From: Nocardia mikamii NBRC 108933
Lineage (GTDB): Bacteria > Actinomycetota > Actinomycetes > Mycobacteriales > Mycobacteriaceae
Direction of reading: 5' to 3'
NCBI RefSeq assembly: GCF_001613505.1
Contig: NZ_BDCM01000030.1
Location: 1-59,672 of the forward strand
DNA length: 59,672 nt
Shown piece after piece: positions 44,434-53,586 of this stretch. How positions within the stretch are numbered: the stretch's first letter is position 1; each line of letters opens with the position of its first letter. The notes beneath the pieces were generated by a model that was given only the letters and a program-made list of their open reading frames with translations, made no database searches and was not told the DNA's origin. Position numbers and translations under genes: made by a program.

Positions 44434-46041
44434 CTATCCGATGTGGTCGATACCGGCCCACAGGTCGCAGTGGTGCTGTGTGGCGAAGGTGTCGGCGAGG
44501 CCGAGGCGGTCGCTGCCGAGTTCGAGGGTGGTGTCGGTGGCGGCGTGGGGCCACGGGGTCAGGGCGGGCGTTTCGGGATTACCGGTGTGGGCGAAGTGCG
44601 CCCAGCTGTCCTGAATGGTGCGCGAAAGCCGGTCGGCGGCAGGCGGCAAGGGGATGGGTATGCCCATGAGCGCGGAGAACACGTAGGGCACTTCGGCGCC
44701 GTGGAACGCGCCCGGCAGTAATGGGTTGGGCGGCAGAGGTGTGTCGTCGAACTGGTATCGCCACACCTGTGCGCCACCGCGGCGGGCGGACTCGGCGGTG
44801 AACTGTGCCGGGCACGCGAAGAATCCATCGGTGAGAACGCGTTCCTTGGCTGCGGTGGGAGTCGGATAAGCAGTCGCTGGATAGCGCTCGAGCACCCGAT
44901 CGGCGCTGTCGCCGAACAACTCTCGGGCCCACTGCGCGTACTCGGTCGCGGAGGGCGCGGTCATGTGGGCGTAGTCGAGGAGCGCGATGAAGGTCGCGCC
45001 CTCGTCGGCATTGCTGCCCACCACCAGCGGGATGCCACGCACCGCGCCGGCGGCCAAGGCGTTTTCGGGCGGATCGGTCACCACGACTCCGTCGCGGACG
45101 GGACTCCACGTGACGGCCATGGTGTTCAGTTGCGTTGTCGGGGAGTCGAGGAGCCGTTCGACGGGCAATGCCCGCAGGCAAGCCAACCGGGTGGCGGGGT
45201 CACCGCAGCCCAAGCTGGACGCGTAGTCGCCGGATCGCTGGAAGGCGACGTTCGTGGTGGGCGGGGCGAGCGGACTTCGTGCGCACGAACCGCTTTCGAC
45301 GATCGCTTTGGTGTACAGACCGCGGGCTGAGGGAGACACCAGCTGCGTGCAGACGCTCATACCGCCCGCCGATTCGCCGAACAGCGTGACATTGGCGGGA
45401 TCACCACCGAGCGCGGCGGCATTGTCGTGAATCCAGCGCAGGGCCGCCTGCTGGTCGAGGGTTCCGTATGTTCCTGTCGCGCCCCCGTTTTCGGCCGCGA
45501 GCTCGGGCAGAGCCAGGAACCCGAACGGCCCGACACGATAGTTGGGGACGGCGACGATGACCTGGCCGTCGCGGACGAGCCGGGCCGGAGAATCGTATTG
45601 AGCGTTCGATCCGAGGACGAACGCGCCACCGTAGAGCCACACCATCACCGGCAGCCGTGTGCCGGCGGGATGCTCGGGGACGTAGAGGTCGATGCTGAGG
45701 CAGTCCTCGCTCGACGGTTGTAACGCCACGCCGGGTACGGGGGAGGACTGTGGGCATTGGGGGCCGTGGGCGACGGCTGGACGGACGCCCGGCCAGGGCG
45801 GTGCGGCCTGCGGCGGCGAGAATCGGCCGGCCTGTGCGAACGGTACGCCGAGACATCGCACCACTCCGTCGGCTCGCTCACCGCGAATCTGTCCCCCGGT
45901 CACGGTCACCACCGGCGCCGATGTCGCATCCGGTGCGGCGTGCGCGGTCGGTGTCACGGCCGCGGCCGCTACCGCGGCAACGCTGATGAGTATCGATGAC
46001 AGCCACCGCGCGCGGGCGCGTGGGGCGGTGCGGATCGACAT
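44434..46041 (-). CDS. Secreted type B carboxylesterase
   Basis: The 535 residues begin with a signal peptide ending at AHAAP. The catalytic serine is in LFGESAGGMSV, the oxyanion region in MVWLYGGAFVLGS, the acid in SNADEGATF, and the base near GAFHGAEVPYV. Type B carboxylesterases cleave esters of many acids and alcohols; secreted ones include feruloyl and tannase-like enzymes. The gene is divergent from a phenolic acid decarboxylase and shares with it a region holding two operator-like motifs, which suggests esters of hydroxycinnamic acids as substrates. Confidence 0.9.
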   Translation of the reverse strand: MSIRTAPRARARWLSSILISVAAVAAAAVTPTAHAAPDATSAPVVTVTGGQIRGERADGVVRCLGVPFAQAGRFSPPQAAPPWPGVRPAVAHGPQCPQSSPVPGVALQPSSEDCLSIDLYVPEHPAGTRLPVMVWLYGGAFVLGSNAQYDSPARLVRDGQVIVAVPNYRVGPFGFLALPELAAENGGATGTYGTLDQQAALRWIHDNAAALGGDPANVTLFGESAGGMSVCTQLVSPSARGLYTKAIVESGSCARSPLAPPTTNVAFQRSGDYASSLGCGDPATRLACLRALPVERLLDSPTTQLNTMAVTWSPVRDGVVVTDPPENALAAGAVRGIPLVVGSNADEGATFIALLDYAHMTAPSATEYAQWARELFGDSADRVLERYPATAYPTPTAAKERVLTDGFFACPAQFTAESARRGGAQVWRYQFDDTPLPPNPLLPGAFHGAEVPYVFSALMGIPIPLPPAADRLSRTIQDSWAHFAHTGNPETPALTPWPHAATDTTLELGSDRLGLADTFATQHHCDLWAGIDHIG

Positions 46042-46065
46042 GTGAAGCTCCCTGCCTCCATTTAA

Positions 46066-46083
46066 TTTTGTAGCAAAAGTACT
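46066..46083. promoter_or_regulatory. Operator-like motif 1 (esterase side)
   Basis: TTTTGTAGCAAAAGTACT, 25 bases ahead of the esterase ATG. Its core TTTTG-TAG-CAAAA is a dyad and it matches motif 2 nearly letter for letter, a typical MarR/PadR-type site. Confidence 0.65.
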
Positions 46084-46178
46084 GTAGGCGCGCCTGTCGT
46101 CGCAACGGTTTCGGGGAAAACGCGGATCGTTGCGCCCATATCCTTTTTCGCTTGCGCCGGCGGAGCGACGGCAGGTAT

Positions 46179-46197
46179 TTTTGTTACAAAAGTAACT
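46179..46197. promoter_or_regulatory. Operator-like motif 2 (decarboxylase side)
   Basis: TTTTGTTACAAAAGTAACT, 17 bases ahead of the decarboxylase ATG. It contains a TTTTGT-TACAAAA-type dyad, followed by AGTAACT. It repeats motif 1 across the divergent promoter region. Confidence 0.65.
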
Positions 46198-46214
46198 ACT
46201 TCGAAGGAGATGGG

Positions 46215-46706
46215 ATGGCGGATCTGGACGGCTTGCTCGGGCACCGATTCATCTACACCTACGCCAACGGCTGGCGTTACGAGATGTACGTCAAGAACGC
46301 ACGCACGATCGACTACCGGATTCATTCGGGCATGGTCGGCGGCCGGTGGGTCAAAGATCAGGAGGTCGACATCGTGCGGCTGACCGAGGGGCACTTCAAG
46401 GTCTCGTGGACCGAGCCGACCGGGACATCGGTGGCCGTCGATATTCTGCCCGCACTGCGGCGGTTACACGGTGTGATCTTCTTTCCTCGCTGGGTCGAGG
46501 AGAACCCGCAGCGCACCGTGCTCTACCAGAACGACCATCTCGAGCAGATGGCCGCCTACCGCGACGCCGGGCCGACCTACCCCATCCACATCGTGAGCGA
46601 GTTCGCCACCATCACCCGGGTCGAGTATGTGGGCGAGGACGACGAAACTGTGATCGCCTGCGCCCCTTCGGAATTGCCCGACATCTTCGCGCAAAGCATC
46701 AACTGA
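46215..46706 (+). CDS. Phenolic acid decarboxylase
   Basis: ATG 46215 follows GAAGGAG. The 163-residue protein is the usual length and opens LDGLLGHRFIYTYANGWRYE. The family's catalytic set is in place: Y14 and Y16, R44 in GGRWV and E67 in WTEPTG. It removes CO2 from p-coumaric, ferulic or caffeic acid, giving vinylphenols, a detoxification step. It is divergent from a secreted esterase that could supply the acid, and 58 bases ahead of a MarR gene. Confidence 0.95.
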   Translation: MADLDGLLGHRFIYTYANGWRYEMYVKNARTIDYRIHSGMVGGRWVKDQEVDIVRLTEGHFKVSWTEPTGTSVAVDILPALRRLHGVIFFPRWVEENPQRTVLYQNDHLEQMAAYRDAGPTYPIHIVSEFATITRVEYVGEDDETVIACAPSELPDIFAQSIN

Positions 46707-46764
46707 ACGGAGGCGCCGCCACCCGTGCGCGCCGCTGTTCTGCCGGCTGTGCGGGCAGAATGTG

Positions 46765-47256
46765 ATGGTGGAAACTTCGCCCTCACGCACGGACCCGACC
46801 TCGCGAGCGCCGGTGGACGCCCAGCTCAGCGCCTTGCTCGGGCCGTTGCGCCGGGCGGTGCTGCGCCGCACGCGGGCCGCTGAGGGCTTGCCGGACCTTC
46901 CGGAGGCGCAGATCGAACTGCTCCGACTCCTGGTAGCCACGGGCGGCGTCGCGCCGAGCCGGGCGGCCGCCGAGCTGAACGTGGCGCAGTCGACCATCAG
47001 CAATCTGCTGCGAACCATGACCGCGGCAGACCTCGTCGAGCGGTTGCCGACGCCGGGGGACGGTCGCGGGGCCATGCTCGTCGCATCGGTGCGGGCGCGC
47101 GAACTGCTGGATCGATACGACCGCGCGAGCGCCGCCATGCTGCGCGAAACACTGGCCCGACTGTCCGACGCCGATCGCCGCGCGGTGGAATCGGCGGTCC
47201 CCGCACTCTGGCGATTGCTTGCGGAGCTGAGCGGACAGCCTCGGGAAGCGAGGTGA
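46765..47256 (+). CDS. MarR-family transcriptional regulator
   Basis: The 163 residues include a winged HTH: LPEAQIELLRLLVATGGVAP, then ELNVAQSTISNLLRTMTAADLVER and the wing around RLPTPGDGRGAM. Flanking helices form the dimer. It is likely co-transcribed with the decarboxylase and is the obvious candidate to bind the two TTTTGT-type motifs, released by a phenolic acid. In Bacilli the same job is done by the unrelated PadR. Confidence 0.85.
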   Translation: MVETSPSRTDPTSRAPVDAQLSALLGPLRRAVLRRTRAAEGLPDLPEAQIELLRLLVATGGVAPSRAAAELNVAQSTISNLLRTMTAADLVERLPTPGDGRGAMLVASVRARELLDRYDRASAAMLRETLARLSDADRRAVESAVPALWRLLAELSGQPREAR

Positions 47257-47479
47257 AAGCCGGTGTGGCGAGCGGTGATTCGCGCAGTTCGAGCGGACCA
47301 CCGAGGCGTCCGGAGCGCATCGTTTACGCAACGAAAAATCGGTGGCCGACCACGGTCGCGGCCGTCTAGTCGCCACTCGATCCATTTCATGGCGCAATTC
47401 CCGTTTACGCTGCGACACTCCTCGAGAATTGGATGCATCGATTGCGCATCGAATGCTGGCATGTGGGTACAGCCAGTTC

Positions 47480-47959
47480 ATGACCAACGACACCGAGGTA
47501 TCAGAATTCGTAGGAAGCGGTGCGGCCACGGCCGACGAGCCCCACCCGCGGCATCGCCGTCCAGGTGGCGTCGGCGACGACGCGGTCCGTGCCTCCGGAA
47601 CCATGTCCGAAGCGCTGGAGACGATCGAACAGGCACGGGGGCATCTGTATGCGTTCCACCGGCTGACCGGTCACGCCGACCTGTTACTGGACGACGTGGT
47701 CGATCACTTGCTCGACGCGGGGCAGCCGGAGTTGGCCGAACGCGTGCGCAGCGAATTGATCGGTCGCAACGTCCTGCCCGGACGATGGACGTTTCAGATC
47801 ATGGAGGAATACGACGACGGCTACTACGCGACCTTCGCCGCCATGGAACGCACGGTGCGCGACGAGCTGGTTCACGGGCGACGCCACGTCCATGAGGCGG
47901 AGATGAAGGAACGTCGTCGCACGCACGGCCGGCGGGAGCACACCGCGCGACCCGCGTGA
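47480..47959 (+). CDS. Conserved actinobacterial hypothetical protein
   Basis: I choose ATG 47480 (MTNDTEVSEFVGS); longer frames upstream look non-coding. The 159 residues include GHLYAFHRLTGHADLLLDD, LIGRNVLPGRWTFQIMEEYD and ELVHGRRHVHEAEMKERRRT, a pattern I know from uncharacterised Mycobacteriales proteins. The His- and acid-rich helices suggest a metal-binding or ferritin-like bundle, which is inference. Its function is unknown. Confidence 0.7.
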   Translation: MTNDTEVSEFVGSGAATADEPHPRHRRPGGVGDDAVRASGTMSEALETIEQARGHLYAFHRLTGHADLLLDDVVDHLLDAGQPELAERVRSELIGRNVLPGRWTFQIMEEYDDGYYATFAAMERTVRDELVHGRRHVHEAEMKERRRTHGRREHTARPA

Positions 47960-48064
47960 ACGATCGGGGTAAGCGTCACCGGGCGATCGTAGGATGCGCC
48001 ACCGGCCAGGCAGAACCGGTCCAGCCTAGATGTCCGCCTGCGAGCGGGGGAGGAGAATGGAGAC

Positions 48065-48355
48065 ATGGCAAAGGCAACGGTCAACGGCGTCACCATCGCG
48101 GAATCCGATCACTACGAAAAAGTGGAAGGCAATATCTACTTCCCGCCGGAATCGATCAACAAGGAGTACTTCACGTCGACCGACACGCACACGCTCTGCC
48201 CGTGGAAGGGCGTTGCGAGCTATTACACCGTGGACGTCGGCGACGGGAACCCCCTCGTCGACGCCGCCTGGTATTACCCCGAACCGAAACAGGCAGCGGC
48301 CGGCATCGAGGGCCACGTCGCCTTCTACAAGAACAAGGTCTCCATCCACGAATGA
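48065..48355 (+). CDS. DUF427 domain protein
   Basis: The 96-residue product contains the DUF427 pattern: VEGNIYFPPESINKEYF, TLCPWKGVASYYTV, AAWYYPEPKQAAAGIEGHVAFY, and a short end. These small single-domain beta proteins are frequent in actinobacteria and of unknown function. A GGAGGAG stretch lies upstream. The gene converges on the alpha/beta hydrolase. Confidence 0.92.
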   Translation: MAKATVNGVTIAESDHYEKVEGNIYFPPESINKEYFTSTDTHTLCPWKGVASYYTVDVGDGNPLVDAAWYYPEPKQAAAGIEGHVAFYKNKVSIHE

Positions 48356-48403
48356 TCCACCCGCAGCACTGCCTCGGCCTTCGATCAGCGCCGTTACCTC
48401 GGT

Positions 48404-49210
48404 CTACACGGCGCCAGCCGGCCCCGGCAGTGCCGTGGCGAGAAATGCCAGCAGGTGCGGCTCGACGGCGTCCGCGTCGGTGAGCGACAGGAAGTGCGCG
48501 CCGCCGTCGATGACCACCGGCGGTGCGGCGTTCGGCAGCGCCGCGGCCAATTCGACGGCCCGATCGACCGGATAGGCGGCGTCCGCCGAGCCGTGCAGGA
48601 CCAGGGCGGGGCAGGCGATCTCGGCAGCTCGATCGAGGATGCTGTCCCGCTCAACCAGTGGGGTGAGGACCCGGTCGACGTGATCTCCGGAAAGCGTGCG
48701 CCACTTGGCCTGCCACTCGGTTGCGTCGTGCCGGCCCAGGCAGATAGCGGCGTTCATGTCGAGTAAATCCTGAGTGGGGCCGAGTTCTCGCCACGCGGCG
48801 GCAGCCTGCCGGTAGGCGTCGGCGGCCTGCGGGTCCTCGGCGGCGCCCGACGTTCCGAGCAGTACGAGCGCTGCCACGCGGTCCGGTTCCGACAGGGCCA
48901 TGCGCAGACCGATGAATCCGCCCTGGCTCGTACCCACCACCGCGCATCGGTCGACTCCGATCCGGTCGAGCAACCCGAGCGCGTCGCGGGCCACGTCCCA
49001 ATAGGTGAAGGGGGCGTCGGCGGGAGTTTCGCCGTGGCCGCGCTCGTCCATGGCGATCAACCGGTAGGTCCGGGCGAGCGAACGTACCTGCGGGGCGAAC
49101 ATGTCCGCGTCCATCAGATAGCTGTGCAACAGCAAGACGGTTGGGCCGGAACCTCCATGGTCGACATAACTGACGACCTGGCCACTGTCGAGCGTCATCG
49201 CTGTCCGCAT
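48404..49210 (-). CDS. Alpha/beta hydrolase
   Basis: From ATG 49210 (MRTAMTLDSGQVVSYVDHG) the 268 residues have LLLHSYLMDADMFAPQ, DERGHGETP, the nucleophile GTSQGGFIG, the acid near HGSADAAYPVDRA and the base in DGGAHFLSLTDAD. Longer upstream frames add only unlikely sequence. The lid-containing fold and the lack of a signal suggest a cytosolic esterase, lactonase or haloperoxidase-like enzyme of unknown substrate. Confidence 0.85.
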   Translation of the reverse strand: MRTAMTLDSGQVVSYVDHGGSGPTVLLLHSYLMDADMFAPQVRSLARTYRLIAMDERGHGETPADAPFTYWDVARDALGLLDRIGVDRCAVVGTSQGGFIGLRMALSEPDRVAALVLLGTSGAAEDPQAADAYRQAAAAWRELGPTQDLLDMNAAICLGRHDATEWQAKWRTLSGDHVDRVLTPLVERDSILDRAAEIACPALVLHGSADAAYPVDRAVELAAALPNAAPPVVIDGGAHFLSLTDADAVEPHLLAFLATALPGPAGAV

Positions 49211-49502
49211 GGGGCGCAGTCTATTCGGAGTCGCCGCTATCGAAATTGTTCCCATCGGTGGGGATGGTGTCGCTGATTTCGGAAGGCGCCGCCATGCGCG
49301 CGGAATCGGAGGGCTGGTGCTGCGGCGATGGTGGGGAGCCCGGCTGCGGCGAGCGCCTGGTGAATGAGCCCAGCGCAGTGCATCGCGTTGCTCACCGTCG
49401 CCTGAGCACGGGTCATCTACCGTGTCAGGGGAGCTGCACGCGCGGTCTCCCCGGCGGCTCCACCCGGGGTACGAGGAACGTGACTGAGGAGAGCGGTGGG
49501 AG

Positions 49503-50438
49503 ATGACCGAGCTCGAAAACGGAATGTCGAGAAGGAACGCCGCAGACCGACCTGATCGTGAACGATCGGCAGGCCGTGCGATGAGCGTTCGAGCCGGGCG
49601 CTTCCACACGATCTACGATCCGAGCGTCGGCGAGCCGCAGCGCTGGTATATCAACGACCACACCGTCGTTCGCGACGAATCGGGCCGCTGGCACCTGTTC
49701 GGCATCACCCATCCCGAACCTGCGGACCCGTTCCACGAGATCGAATTCGCGCACGCCAGCGCCGACGACCTGCACGGCCCGTGGAGCAAACACCCGTCGG
49801 CGCTGGTCGTGGACCGCGACTACGGCGAGACGCATCTGTGGGCGCCGTACGTGATCCGCGCCGACGGGCGCTACCACATGTTCTACGCGGGCGGCGGCGA
49901 CGACCGCACCGCCGCCGCGATCTGCGTGGCCACCTCCGACGACCTGGTCGAGTGGACCCGCGAACCGGCCGGGCCGATCTTCCGCGACGGGTACGACGCC
50001 CGCGATCCCATGGTCGCGTGGATCGACGACCGCTGGGTGATGTACTACGCCGCGACCAGTGCACCGGCCGGCGGCAACTATGTGGTCGCGTACCGCACGA
50101 GTACCGATCTGCGCACCTGGAGCGAGCGCCGGATCGCGTTCACCGACTCCGCCTCGGGAACCGAGGCCGGAAACACCGAATCCCCGTTCGTGTTGCGCCA
50201 CAACGATTCCTGGTATCTGTTCATCGGCCCGCGACCCGACTACGTCGGCACCGACGTATTCCGCAGCGACAACCCCTATCGCTTCCGTATCGACGACCGG
50301 GTCGGCCACATCGCCGCACATGCCGCCGAGGTGATCGACGACGGCGACCTGTGGATCACCAGTTGCGGCTGGGGACAGGGCGGAGTGTCGCTGGCAGCCC
50401 TCGAGATCGGCCGAACTCCACCGGAAACCGCGCCCTGA
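49503..50438 (+). CDS. GH43-like five-bladed propeller glycosidase
   Basis: The 311 residues show repeated blade patterns of the GH43/GH32 clan: INDHTVVRDESGRWHLFGIT, THLWAPYVIRADGRYHMFYA, DARDPMVAWIDDRWVMYYAA and GNTESPFVLRHNDSWYLFIG. The acidic residues in these strands (D of NDHTV, D of RDPMV, E of NTESP) sit where the catalytic triad is expected. No signal peptide is seen, so it acts inside the cell. It may start at 49503 or at ATG 49581. It heads a sugar operon, and its substrate is probably an arabinofuranoside-type sugar. Confidence 0.7.
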   Translation: MTELENGMSRRNAADRPDRERSAGRAMSVRAGRFHTIYDPSVGEPQRWYINDHTVVRDESGRWHLFGITHPEPADPFHEIEFAHASADDLHGPWSKHPSALVVDRDYGETHLWAPYVIRADGRYHMFYAGGGDDRTAAAICVATSDDLVEWTREPAGPIFRDGYDARDPMVAWIDDRWVMYYAATSAPAGGNYVVAYRTSTDLRTWSERRIAFTDSASGTEAGNTESPFVLRHNDSWYLFIGPRPDYVGTDVFRSDNPYRFRIDDRVGHIAAHAAEVIDDGDLWITSCGWGQGGVSLAALEIGRTPPETAP

Positions 50439-50617
50439 GTGATATCTCTAAAGGGGTGGGAGGGCGGCAGCCCGCGTCACCACGGAGGGCTGTGCGGACA
50501 CCGTCGGGCATCGCGGTGGGAGCGCGGCCCGTAGGCGGCAAAGTGTGCAACCACGGAGGACCGCCGGCGCGCACAGCAGCGAGTAGTCCGACCGTTCGTC
50601 TCGTGAAGGGATCCGGC

Positions 50618-52030
50618 GTGGCACGTATCGGTGTGATCAGCATTTCCGACGGACGCGACTATGTGCACGACGGCATAGCCGACTTCATCCGCACCAACGA
50701 GGACCGGCTCGTCGCCGAATTGAGCTCCGCCGGACACGAGGTGGTGCGCGGCTCCGCGCCGGTCAGCACCAACACCCTGGCCGTCTCGGTGGCGCGCGAA
50801 GTCGCTTCGGCCGGAGTGGATCTCACGGTCCTGCACTATGCGGTGTGGGCGTTTCCGCACTTCACGATGCTCGTCCAGGGAGCCACGCCGGGAGCGTTGC
50901 TGTTGTTGTCCAATATCGACCCGGTGCAGCCGGGAATGGTCGGGATGCTGGCGGCCGGGGGAGCGCTGGATCAGATCGGCCGCACGCACACCCGGCTGTG
51001 GGGCGACCCGGCCGATCCGGACCTGATCGAGAAGATCGGGGTGCAGGCGGTGGCGGCGTCGGCGGTGTCGAGCTTGCGTGGCTCGACGTTCGGCCGGTTC
51101 GGCGGCCGGCCGATGGGAATGAACACCGCCGTCGCGAATACCGATCAGTGGCAACGCATTTTCGGTGTCGACGTCGAGGAGATCGACCAGTGGGAGATCG
51201 TGCGCCGCGCCGAACTCGCCGATGCCGCCGAGGTGTCGAAAGCGCGCGCATGGCTGGAGGAGACCACCGCGGGTGTGCACTACGACGGTGACAAACTCAC
51301 TCCCGAGTTGCTGGAGCGTCAGATCCGCTCCTATCTCGCGGTGCGCGAGCTGATCGACGAATGGAATATCGACTTCTCCGGCATCAAGGGTCAGCCCGAA
51401 CTCACCCAGTACTTCGCCACGATGGACGTCACCGAGGCGTTCCTCAACGACCCGTACGACTGGAACGGCCCGAAGCCGACGCATGTGTGCGCGACCGAGG
51501 CGGACATGGACGGCGCGCTGACCATGCAACTGCTCAAACAGATCTCGGCAACGCCGGTGCTGTTCGCCGACGTCCGCCACTACCACGCCGACCGCGACAT
51601 CTGGGATCTGTGCAATTCCGGCCAGCACGCCACCTGGTTCGCCGCCCGCAGCGACGATCCGGCGGAGAATCTGTCCCGGGTCCATCTGTTCCCCGAAGTG
51701 TTCTTCTTCCCCGCCGGCGGCGCGTCGGTCCATCATCTCGCGGCACCGGGGCAGATGACTTTCGGCCGGCTGACGCGCAATGACGGCAATTATCGAATGC
51801 AGTTGATGCTCGGTGACTTCGAGACCTACGACGACGCCACCAACGACGAGCTGATGAGCCGGTCGACCCGCGAGTGGCCACACGCGTTCGCGCGGCTGGA
51901 CGCTCGTGCCGAGGATTTCCTGTCCCGGTTCGGCGCCAACCACATCCACGCCGTGCCCGGTGATCATCGCGCCACGGTGCGCGCCGCGTGCGATCTGCTG
52001 GGTGTCACCGTGGACGAATTCACCCGCTGA
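50618..52030 (+). CDS. L-fucose/L-arabinose isomerase family protein (possible D-arabinose isomerase)
   Basis: GTG 50618 with GAAGGG upstream. The 470 residues match the fucose/arabinose isomerase-like fold: VLHYAVWAFPHFTMLV, FGRFGGRPMGMNTAVAN, the metal-site region CATEADMDGALTMQLLKQIS with ADVRHYH after it, and VFFFPAGGASVHH. Bacterial fucose isomerases also convert D-arabinose to D-ribulose. Four bases after its stop the FGGY kinase begins, which would phosphorylate the ketose. Confidence 0.85.
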   Translation: MARIGVISISDGRDYVHDGIADFIRTNEDRLVAELSSAGHEVVRGSAPVSTNTLAVSVAREVASAGVDLTVLHYAVWAFPHFTMLVQGATPGALLLLSNIDPVQPGMVGMLAAGGALDQIGRTHTRLWGDPADPDLIEKIGVQAVAASAVSSLRGSTFGRFGGRPMGMNTAVANTDQWQRIFGVDVEEIDQWEIVRRAELADAAEVSKARAWLEETTAGVHYDGDKLTPELLERQIRSYLAVRELIDEWNIDFSGIKGQPELTQYFATMDVTEAFLNDPYDWNGPKPTHVCATEADMDGALTMQLLKQISATPVLFADVRHYHADRDIWDLCNSGQHATWFAARSDDPAENLSRVHLFPEVFFFPAGGASVHHLAAPGQMTFGRLTRNDGNYRMQLMLGDFETYDDATNDELMSRSTREWPHAFARLDARAEDFLSRFGANHIHAVPGDHRATVRAACDLLGVTVDEFTR

Positions 52031-52033
52031 GCC

Positions 52034-53515
52034 ATGTTCATCGGAATCGATATCGGAACATCCGGTTCCAAGGGCGTGCTCACCGACACCGACGGCGCGG
52101 TCCTCGCGCGGGCCGAGCGTCCGCACGAGGTGTCCACGCCACGACCGGGCTGGGTCGAACACGACGCGGAATCGGTGTGGTGGGCCGACTTCGTCGCCAT
52201 CGCACGGGAACTGGTCGACGCCGGCGCCGGTGCCCGGCTGGACGGGCTCGGGATCAGCGGTATCGGCCCGTGCCTGCTGCCCGCCGACGCGCAGGGAAAT
52301 CCGCTGCGCCCGGCGATCCTGTACGGTGTCGACACCCGCGCCACGGTCGAGATCGCCGAATTGACAGACGAATTGGGCGCGGCGGCGGTGCTCGAACGAG
52401 CCGGGTCGCCGTTGACCAGTCAGGCCGTCGGGCCGAAGCTGCGCTGGCTGGCGCGACACGAGCCACAGGTCTACGAGCGCAGCCACATGCTGCTGATGGC
52501 GAGTTCCTTTCTCGTGCACCGGCTGACCGGTCGATACGTACTCGATCATCAGTCGGCCAGCCAGTGCGTGCCCATGTACGACCTGCGCAAACGGGAATGG
52601 GCTCGTGACTGGGCCGAACACTGCGCTCCGGGCCTGACGCTGCCTGAACTCGCCTGGCCCACCGAGACAGTGGGCAGGGTCACCGCGGAAGGTGCTGCGG
52701 CGACCGGTCTTCCGGAGGGGCTGCCGGTCACAACCGGCACAGTCGACGCGTGGGCCGAGGCCGCCAGTGTCGGCGTGCGCGCTCCGGGCGATGCGATGGT
52801 CATGTACGGCACCACGATGTTCCTGGTCCAGATCCTCACCGAGCCGCGCCCGCATCCCGGCCTATGGGGGACCTGCGGTGCGTGGCCCGAAACCTATTCC
52901 CTCGCAGCGGGAATGGCGACCTCGGGTGCGGTCACCGATTGGCTGCGCCGCCTCGTCGGGGGCGATTTCGCCGACCTGGTCGCGGACGCGGGCAAGGTTC
53001 CGGCGGGCAGTCGGGGACTGTTGATGCTCCCGTATTTCGCCGGCGAACGAACACCGCTGTTCGATCCCGACGCTCGCGGCATCGTCGCCGGTCTCACCAC
53101 GAGCCACGGCCGCAGCGAGCTGTACCGGGCCGCGCTGGAAGGAACCGCGTACGGGGTTCGGCACAACCTGGTGGCCATGTCCGAGGCCGGTGGCCGCGCT
53201 CGGCGCCTGGTCGCGGTCGGAGGTGGGACGAAGGGCGGCCTGTGGACGCAGATCGTCTCCGATGTGACCGGGCTGGCACAGGAGCTACCGGGGGAGACCG
53301 TCGGCGCCTGTCTCGGCGATGCCATGCTGGCTGCGGCGGCCTCCGGTGTGGACACCTCCGGTTGGAATCCGGTGACGTCGATCGTGGAACCGGACGCCGA
53401 ACGGCAGGCTGTCTACGACCAGTACTACCGGCGCTACCGCGAGCTCTACGAATCGACCGGGGAAATAGCGCATTTCCTTGCCGCAGAACAACATCGGACG
53501 GCGGACCATGGCTGA
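52034..53515 (+). CDS. FGGY-family carbohydrate kinase
   Basis: The 493 residues start with the phosphate-1 motif FIGIDIGTSGSKGVLTDTDG and carry ISGIGPCLLPADA, GTVDAWAEAASVGVR, and the adenosine-site VAVGGGTKGGLWTQIVSDVTG. D at TVDAW is the expected base. It phosphorylates a sugar or ketose; its position just behind the isomerase points to D-ribulose or a related ketopentose. It is clearly different from the second kinase at 55576. Confidence 0.9.
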   Translation: MFIGIDIGTSGSKGVLTDTDGAVLARAERPHEVSTPRPGWVEHDAESVWWADFVAIARELVDAGAGARLDGLGISGIGPCLLPADAQGNPLRPAILYGVDTRATVEIAELTDELGAAAVLERAGSPLTSQAVGPKLRWLARHEPQVYERSHMLLMASSFLVHRLTGRYVLDHQSASQCVPMYDLRKREWARDWAEHCAPGLTLPELAWPTETVGRVTAEGAAATGLPEGLPVTTGTVDAWAEAASVGVRAPGDAMVMYGTTMFLVQILTEPRPHPGLWGTCGAWPETYSLAAGMATSGAVTDWLRRLVGGDFADLVADAGKVPAGSRGLLMLPYFAGERTPLFDPDARGIVAGLTTSHGRSELYRAALEGTAYGVRHNLVAMSEAGGRARRLVAVGGGTKGGLWTQIVSDVTGLAQELPGETVGACLGDAMLAAAASGVDTSGWNPVTSIVEPDAERQAVYDQYYRRYRELYESTGEIAHFLAAEQHRTADHG

Positions 53516-53586
53516 ACCGGGGCGTCTCGATCGCATGCCTACCCGCTCGATCAGCGCCGCGCACCGTCATCGGACGGAGGTCGACA

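Noticed and set aside
50477..52855. A 792-codon minus-strand frame opposite the isomerase and kinase
   Set aside because: An antisense shadow without any family motif; the plus-strand genes are well supported.
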